Below are positions 57,791-64,000 of a stretch of 64,000 bases of DNA, in pieces. Numbering within the stretch: position 1 is the stretch's first letter; every line of letters starts with the position of its first letter. The stretch is from Anthoceros angustus (lineage: Eukaryota; Streptophyta; Anthocerotopsida; Anthocerotales; Anthocerotaceae), in NCBI GenBank assembly GCA_010909165.1, contig VJWM01000068.1, positions 558,001 to 622,000 of the forward strand, written 5' to 3'. The position numbers and the translations under genes are program-made. The notes under the pieces were generated by a model. The model worked only from the letters and a program-made list of their open reading frames with translations, was not told the DNA's origin and did no database searches.

Positions 57791-57975
57791 GTTGTAAATT
57801 CCCACAGTGCATGCGTCCGTTTCTCGGCCACCGTGGTGGAACTAGCCACCACCCTTGACTACTCAAGCGTGGCATATTGTGAGCATCCCTAGCATATATA
57901 GACACCTTTTATTCTAAAATTCCCAATACCCAAGGACTCTATTTCTACCCACCCTCCGGGTCAAACCTAAGGGTC

Positions 57976-60360
57976 GAAAAATTATTATTATCTCCAAGGG
58001 CCAAGGACCATTCCGTATAAAAGACGACTCGATGATTCTCAAAGCACTTTGCTATTCTAACACATCAAAACAAAAAAAATCGTTCATCCGACACTTGGGA
58101 GGCGGGGTTAGTGCACATGTGGTCTTCCACAGTGCATACATCCAACTAACGGGGCAAACATCCAACAAAACCGGGTAGACTTGCAAGGATCATTTGCTAG
58201 GCTAGAGCAATGTATGGTAATATCTGATTCAATGCTTTTAGGCATTAGTAAATTCCTTAAATGTGTGTTCTTGCATTCCCTCTTTGAAATGTACAAGGGT
58301 TTACGAAGATAACATTTGCACCACGTTGAAAAGATGTTTGGGATAGACTCATTCCTATCTAGGTAATGAGATGGTTTTCTATATGGAATAAGTGTTGCTC
58401 AATAATATGATTTTCATTGTTTGATCTTTCCTCTTTTCGGTCACTTCACGATTTTGCATTATTTCTTCATCATCAAGTCACATCCGAATTCAACATGGTG
58501 TGAGATTTTATTAGATCCGATGCAAATGGCCCAAAAAGTGACTGGAGCATAGTGAGAGAAAATTTTCAAAACAACTTTTGCAAAGGTTGGAAAAGTTCTA
58601 TGGCCAAACGTGGTGGATAGTGCCGTAAATTTGCTCGACAATGATTTTATGTGTCTTCTTGGTAATTATGATGATAAAGCTCTCAACATTGCTTTGAAAG
58701 AAGTTGAAGAAGGTGTTGCGACTTCAACAGGCGAAGAGTAGAGGTAAGTTAAATTGCTTCAAACTTCTACAATGTCTTCTATTTGAACATTGTTTTTTGC
58801 TCTAACATTATTCTCAATTCGTAGGTACTTCCTGTGAGTGTCGGGCATCATGTGTGATGGCATGTTTTCCTCTATTGTATTTAAATAAGAAAGCATTACA
58901 TTATCTAAAATACTAGACTTCAACGCTAAATATTGGATGTCCTATATAATGGACAATATGGTTATATAGATATAAGAGAAATCAAGTTAAGTCTTGATTA
59001 CAGCAGCGCTGTAGAGTAATTCGGTCCATATCTTGGGGCATTGAAGTGGTTTATTTGTATGAGCTGTGATCAATCCGAAGAAGTCGTTTTAGTAGGCCGA
59101 TTGTTTGTATTCAAAGACGGCACTAATTAGGATATTACGGATAGGAATCGAAAATTATTATTATCTCCAAGGGCCAAGGACCATTCCGTATAAAAGACGA
59201 CTCGATGATTCTCAAAGCACTTTGCTATTCTAACACATCCAAAACAAAAAAAAAATCGTTCATCCTGACACTTGGGAGCGGGGTTAGTGCACATGTGGTC
59301 TTCCACACGAGTGCATACATCCAACTAACGGGGGCAAACATCCAACAAACCAGGGTAGACTTGCAAGGATCATTTGCTAGGCTAGAGCAATGTATGGTAA
59401 TATACAGTTCAACAGTTTTACAGGGCATTAGTAAGAATTCCTTAAATGTGTGTTCTTGCATTCCCTCTTTGAAATGTACAAGGGTTTACGAAGATAACAT
59501 TTGCACCCACGTTGAAAAGATGTTTGGGATAGACTCATTCCTATCTAGGTAATGAGATGGTTTTTCTATATGGAATAAGTGTTGCTCAATAATATGATTT
59601 TCATTGTTTGATCTTTCCTCTTTTCAGGTCACTTCACGATTTTGCATTATTTCTTCATCACGAAGTCACATCCCGGAATTCAACATGGTGTGAGATTTTA
59701 TTAGATCCGATGCAAATGGCCCAAAAAGTGACCTGGAGCATAGTGAGAGAAAAATTTTCAAAACAACTTTTGCAAAGGTTGGAAAAGTTCTATGGCCAAA
59801 CGTGGGTGGATAGTGCCAGAAATTTGCTCGACAATGATTTTATGTGTCTTTACTGGTAATTATGATGATAAAGCTCTCAACATTGCTTTGAAAGAAGTTG
59901 AAGAAGGTGTTGCAGCTTTCAACAGAGGCGAAGAGAGTAGAGGTAAGTTAAATTGCTTCAAACTTCTACAATGTCTTCTATTTCTGAACATTGTTTTTTT
60001 GCTCTAACATTATTCTCAATTCCGTAGGTACTTCTGCACTGTGAGAGTGTCGGGCATCATGTGCTTGATGGCAGCTGTTTTCCTCTATTGTATTTAAATA
60101 AGAAAGCATTGCTGTTATCTAAAATACTAGACTTCAACGCTAAATATTGGATGTCCTATATAATGGACAATATGGTTATATAGATATAAGAGAAATCAAG
60201 TTAAGTCTTGATTACAGCAGCGCTGTAGAGTAATTCGGTCCATATCTTGGGGCATTGAAGTGGTTTATTTGTATGAGCTGTGATCAATCCGAAGAAGTCG
60301 TTTTAGTAGGCCGATTGTTTGTATTCAAAGACGGCACTAATTAGGATATTACAGATAGGA
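57976..60360 (+). repeat. 1.2-kb direct tandem duplication
   Basis: Copy 1 (about 57976-59140) and copy 2 (about 59146-60360) run in parallel from ttattattatctccaagggc to gacggcactaattaggatat. Differences are mostly one- or two-base gaps, often in homopolymers or next to short repeats, with copy 1 nearly always the shorter one. AT-rich throughout. Confidence 0.9.
59632..59941 (+). other. Possible exons of an unrecognised gene in duplicated unit 2
   Basis: After an acceptor-like tcttttcag the frame SLHDFALFLHHEVTSRNS continues through VTWSIVREKFSKQLLQRLEK to a stop at 59859. A following frame NYDDKALNIALKEVEEGVAA ends at a good donor, gtaagt, at about 59942. Copy 1 has the same segments with frame-breaking gaps. 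I do not recognise the protein. It may be transposon-derived or part of a host gene truncated here. Confidence 0.3.
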
Positions 60361-60960
60361 ATCAGAAAATTAGAGACATATAGCATACTCGAAGTGGAGG
60401 TACAAACTTATATCTATATAGGTTGTGAGTGGAAAACCATAACTCATCACTTGAAGACTTGATCAGTATTGTGTAGCCGAACAAGAATGTGTGTAAGATA
60501 TTGCTAAGAAAAGAATTGTGATATATGAGATATGACAAGGGATATAATGCTGTAAGGGAATTGGGATTTGGAGCGTTATGAAAACTAAAGTGAGATAGTT
60601 TTCAATCAAAAGTATACCTTCTTAGAAATTAAAGTTAGTTAGTTCTTAAGTTAGTATCAATTTCTTGATGCAATTGTTCTAATCAAAGTGTGATAGTTTT
60701 GTATCAAAATTATACCTTCATAGAAATTCAAGTTAGTTAATTCTTAGATTAGTATCAATTTCATGATGCATTGTTATATTCACACAGAACATATCACTCC
60801 TTGAGTCCTTGTGCACAGAAGACAAGGCTCTTAGAGATGGGACAATTGATGATGCAACACAATTATGTATTGAAGCATCATTGGAAACCGAAGGCGAGTG
60901 CTAGTCTTCTGTCATCATCGTTGCACCAACAACAAAAAACAAGGATTGAATAAAACGCTG
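60361..60960 (+). repeat. AT-rich spacer with a tandem duplication of about 98 bp
   Basis: The segment around 60585-60680 (aaagtgagatagttttcaatcaaaa, then accttcttagaaatt, then agtatcaatttcttgatgca) is repeated with substitutions at 60685-60775. No gene recognised. Confidence 0.7.
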
Positions 60961-62110
60961 AATCTTCACTACTTACAACTGGCAGCAATGTAAGCAACGC
61001 GGCACCAAAATCCTTAATTGCCATCAGAATTGCGCCGATCTATCGATCCTTAATTTCCGGTGGATTGCGTCGACGCGTGCATCCTTCAGTGCATTGGATT
61101 CAATCGTTCGAACAATTTTCAGTTCGAAGGTTGATTTGCTACCAATGGATTTCCGCCACTTAGGCAAGGCAACGTTACGCCAGTCCAAGTATGCTTACGT
61201 ATGAAAGATTCATTTTTCGAACAGAAATTCCTTGCCTCATATGCTATATGTTGATGAGTTGCAGAGAGGGAATTTGAAATGTGACAATTGGAGGCTATTC
61301 ATGAGCAACGAGGACGGACTGTCTTGAGTATTGGCGGATGACATAGGGTAACACTCAATGGAGGACCAGGCAAGAGGCATTGCAAATATATACAAATTAT
61401 TGTTTGAGCATGTACACGATTCTAAGCACATTGCTAGACTCGAGGCCCGGAATGGTGCGTGGACAATTTACAAGTATCCACTGACTAAGGTACAAAGTGA
61501 GGCAATGATGACATCATTGCCTCACTTTGTACATTATGTGTAACCCACTTTTTCGGATACGATCTTACAGTAGAGTAGAGGAACAACAGGGATCAAAGAC
61601 TAGCGCTGGCTTTAATTCTTTATTAGCCATCTTGACCATCCATCTTCAAGGGCTTCTGGCCCCCAAAGTCAAAAGGGATTAATCATAGTTTTGTTGCAGA
61701 CGATCGGCTCTGCTGAACATTGGTGGTGATGCCAAAGCCTTGTGCGGTTGTTTTGAAATACCTGTGTGGAGCCTAATGGACATGCACATAATGACTCCAT
61801 GCAACAAAAGGTTGTGCCATCGGAGCCTTGAACTAAGTGGTCGTCTAGTGGGTTGCTTAAGGTCCAGCCCTGTCGTCGGCGGTCATGCTTATGTTTTGCA
61901 TCGTTTGTCCTCTGAGCTGCTCAAAGAAGAGCAGAACCATAACTCTTCTCCTATTCGTTCGTGTCGATGATCAATGATTCTCGTCTTTTATCGCAAATTT
62001 GCAATAATATTACACCAAAAAAAACAAGCACAAGGCAAGGTAGCAAATGTGCAACCAGTAGTTGCAACACCAAGAAAGGGTGTCAAGTCAACAACCAAAG
62101 GTGATACGAA
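60961..62110. other. No supported gene
   Basis: A short open frame near 61358-61543 (MEDQARGIANIYKLLFEHVH) ends close to a donor-like sequence, but I cannot connect it to other exons or a family. Around 61488-61530 an inverted phrase (aggtacaaagtgaggcaatgatg / catcattgcctcactttgtac) forms a near-perfect hairpin with a stem of about 20 bp. Confidence 0.4.
61490..61531. repeat. Near-perfect inverted repeat
   Basis: The two arms gtacaaagtgaggcaatgat and atcattgcctcactttgtac are reverse complements with almost no spacer. Such a palindrome could be the tip of a foldback element, a small-RNA precursor or a chance recombination product. It overlaps the end of a short open frame. Confidence 0.85.
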
Positions 62111-62114
62111 CACA

Positions 62115-62460
62115 ACAATTTCAAGTAGTACATGCTATCTGTGCAATGGCAGAGATAAATGAGATGCACTACATAGATTGAAGTGGCGTTCCTGGAAACC
62201 CAAAGAGAAGAATTACAATGAAGAAAAACGCTTTGTCATCCGATGATATGTTTGAAAGTCTGACTACGTACAGACTTAATGAATGCAAGTGGTACATACC
62301 ATCTTTGCAATGGCAAAGATAGATGACATGGACTCCGTAGATTGAATTGGCATTCATGGAAGGCCAAACTGAAGAATGACAATGAAAAAAAACTCTTTGT
62401 CATCCTATGATATGTTCAACAATCCAACCATGTACAAACTCGATGAAGACTAAGATAGGG
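62115..62460 (+). repeat. Tandem duplication of about 170 bp
   Basis: The order gcaatggcagagataaatga / catagattgaagtggcgttc / ctttgtcatccgatgatatg at 62140-62255 recurs diverged at 62305-62420 (gcaatggcaaagatagatga / gtagattgaattggcattca / ctttgtcatcctatgatatg). No coding function seen. Confidence 0.75.
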
Positions 62461-64000
62461 AAAAATGAACCCTAAGCTTCCGTCAACAGCAGCGCAAGGC
62501 ATAAGTCCACTATGGCATGTCGGGACTGCTTGTAATGCCAATTGGTGGTGGTCAAAGTCTTTGCTATCAGGTAAGGCTTAGATTGACTACTTGCTGTGTT
62601 GCATGTAGACAAGGCAGCTGGCCTTAGCTGACTGAAGGTGCATGTCAGCTTTCTGGCATATTATGCCCAGGTAAGACAGAAGTTGTATCGCCTCTGCTGT
62701 CCCTCATCTTGGATCAAGTTGTGGAATTGGTCGAGTGGTACGCCATCCCTGCTGCGTTGCAAGGTGTTGGACCTTGACACGATTATGTACCAGATATCCA
62801 TGGTCATCTTTTTCTGGCTCCCCATATACTGTTATGTACCATATAGGGGACTAGGGACCCCCTGCGATTAGTGAACTCCACCAGGGAATCGGCTACAAGC
62901 GATCTAGACGATTTTTATTGCGCGCTGCAGATGAGGGCTCGAACTAAGCGAATAACATGCCTTAGACGTGCATTAGACAAACGGAGAAAAGGCGAACTTG
63001 CAGAAGATTCTTCTACTGTTTATTTTAGTGATTGTTGTTGGGTTCGTGATACCATTACGATCCCGGGCTCGAATCTTGTTCTCGGCCGCGAGAATGCTAG
63101 CCCCGGGCCAGATGGTCCTCGGGTTAGTAATAATCCTCGTCCAAACATTTCGACCAAATTAAAATATAATTTCACGTTTGTCCAAACGTGTATAAAGGAG
63201 GCGCGGCTGCAGCGGGTCGTGAACTCGCAGGAAGCCCCATGCAAGTGCAGGGTTTCCGTGCGCCGTTTTAGCTCAGAAGTGGGCGGAATTTGACCTCCCG
63301 CTTCCCTTCCTTCCCTGTTGGCGCCATCCAAAAGCAGGCCGCTGGTGTTGGATGACCTAATTTGAACCTGACTTGGGCGTGACATGGCGAGGCCAATGCC
63401 ACAGGTGTTGGAAAACGCACTTTGAACGCGACCAAAGCAGCAGGAGGCCATGGCTGCAGGTGACGAGAGAAGGAGGCGGCAGGTGCTGAGTAGGGCGTCC
63501 TTCAGCCGCGTAACGTTGAACGCCATCGTTACTGCGCAGGATTTGGAGGACGGATTCGGCTGGATCGGGGCGGGTGAAGCTGTTGTGTGACCATGAGGGC
63601 ACCCTCCCGATCCAGCAGAATTCATCCTGGATTGAGACCTTGGTCGTTCAGACCGATGCTGCTGAAGTAGGCCCTATCCAGTACCTGCCGCCTTGTTCGA
63701 TTTTTGAGAAGTCTGAAAGACGAGGTGTAGCCTAACAAGGGCTAATGTTGGAGCCTGGGGATTCTCTGCTTTGCGAGGGGCGCCATCGCCACTCACAGAG
63801 GTCTGCAAGTGGACTGGGCAGCCTTTGCCCTCGAGGCCCAGTTCTGGGGCAGAAGGGCCATGCCCAGAGGAAGAGCCGATCCTGTGAGGCCGGATGCGGC
63901 CAGGCAAGGAGAAGGAGAGGTCGCCCGGAACGCTCCGGATCCCGATGTGGCGCGGGAGGGTACTGGTAGTGAGAATCATGCAGTGGAGGTGGAGGCGAGG
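62461..64000. other. Right flank, no confidently supported gene
   Basis: An open frame of 140 codons at 62871-63293 has mixed composition with CLRRALDKRRKGELAEDSS and no family resemblance. From 63440 a basic frame MAAGDERRRRQVLSRASFSR is open for about 46 codons. GC content rises after 63050, which may mark the edge of another gene or element continuing beyond the window. Confidence 0.35.

Noticed and set aside
63050-63110. tRNA-like T-arm (gatcccgggctcgaatcttg)
   Set aside because: The flanking bases do not pair into a T stem and no acceptor or anticodon arm is found.

Overview
This window is nuclear DNA of a streptophyte plant. The evidence is a set of multi-exon genes with GT-AG introns whose spliced products match plant families: a NOP14 ribosome-biogenesis protein, a class III peroxidase with the three classical intron positions, an RS31/RS40-type splicing factor, a plastid alpha/beta hydrolase, a HugZ/HOZ-like protein and an At3g50780-type BTB protein. 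Most introns are short (about 65-225 nt). That, together with a LINE of a kind unusual for flowering plants, leads me to infer a non-flowering lineage (streptophyte alga, bryophyte, hornwort or lycophyte). I cannot name the species.

Layout. 0.4-9.0 kb holds three copies of a Mediator MED15-like gene: a KIX domain split over the first three exons, then glutamine-rich exons. Copy A carries a 15-bp coding minisatellite, copy B is broken, and copy C has amplified an exon-intron module. 10.4-14.7 kb is an intact 15-exon NOP14 gene. 15.0-19.6 kb holds NOP14 debris, an inverted MED15-like relic and a decayed NOP14 duplicate. 20.1-21.4 kb is the class III peroxidase and 22.2-23.1 kb a coiled-coil orphan. 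23.3-27.4 kb is AT-rich and apparently gene-free. 27.4-29.8 kb (minus) is the BTB gene. 29.8-33.8 kb has no supported gene. 33.8-36.0 kb (minus) is the HOZ-like gene, divergent from the RS splicing factor at 36.8-38.3 kb, which is followed by the alpha/beta hydrolase at 38.8-40.9 kb.

From 41.4 kb the window becomes repetitive: a 21-bp array, about 0.9 kb of extreme GC-rich simple sequence, a 9-kb mosaic of broken LINE reverse-transcriptase fragments ending in a polyadenylation signal, a 6-kb mosaic of about 1.25-kb units (possibly gag-like, minus strand), a 1.2-kb tandem duplication, and AT-rich DNA with small tandem duplications.

The genes do not form one pathway. NOP14 (small-subunit rRNA processing) and the RS factor (splicing) are nuclear RNA-processing genes, MED15-like is a transcription co-activator family, and the HOZ-like protein and hydrolase appear plastid- or organelle-targeted. 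Five genes (NOP14, peroxidase, RS, HOZ-like, hydrolase) splice in silico into uninterrupted frames. The best candidate for something undescribed is the MED15-like cluster, where KIX-bearing genes are being reshaped by minisatellite growth and exon-intron module duplication. The repeat mosaics at 43-60 kb differ mainly by tiny indels, so assembly error must be excluded there.
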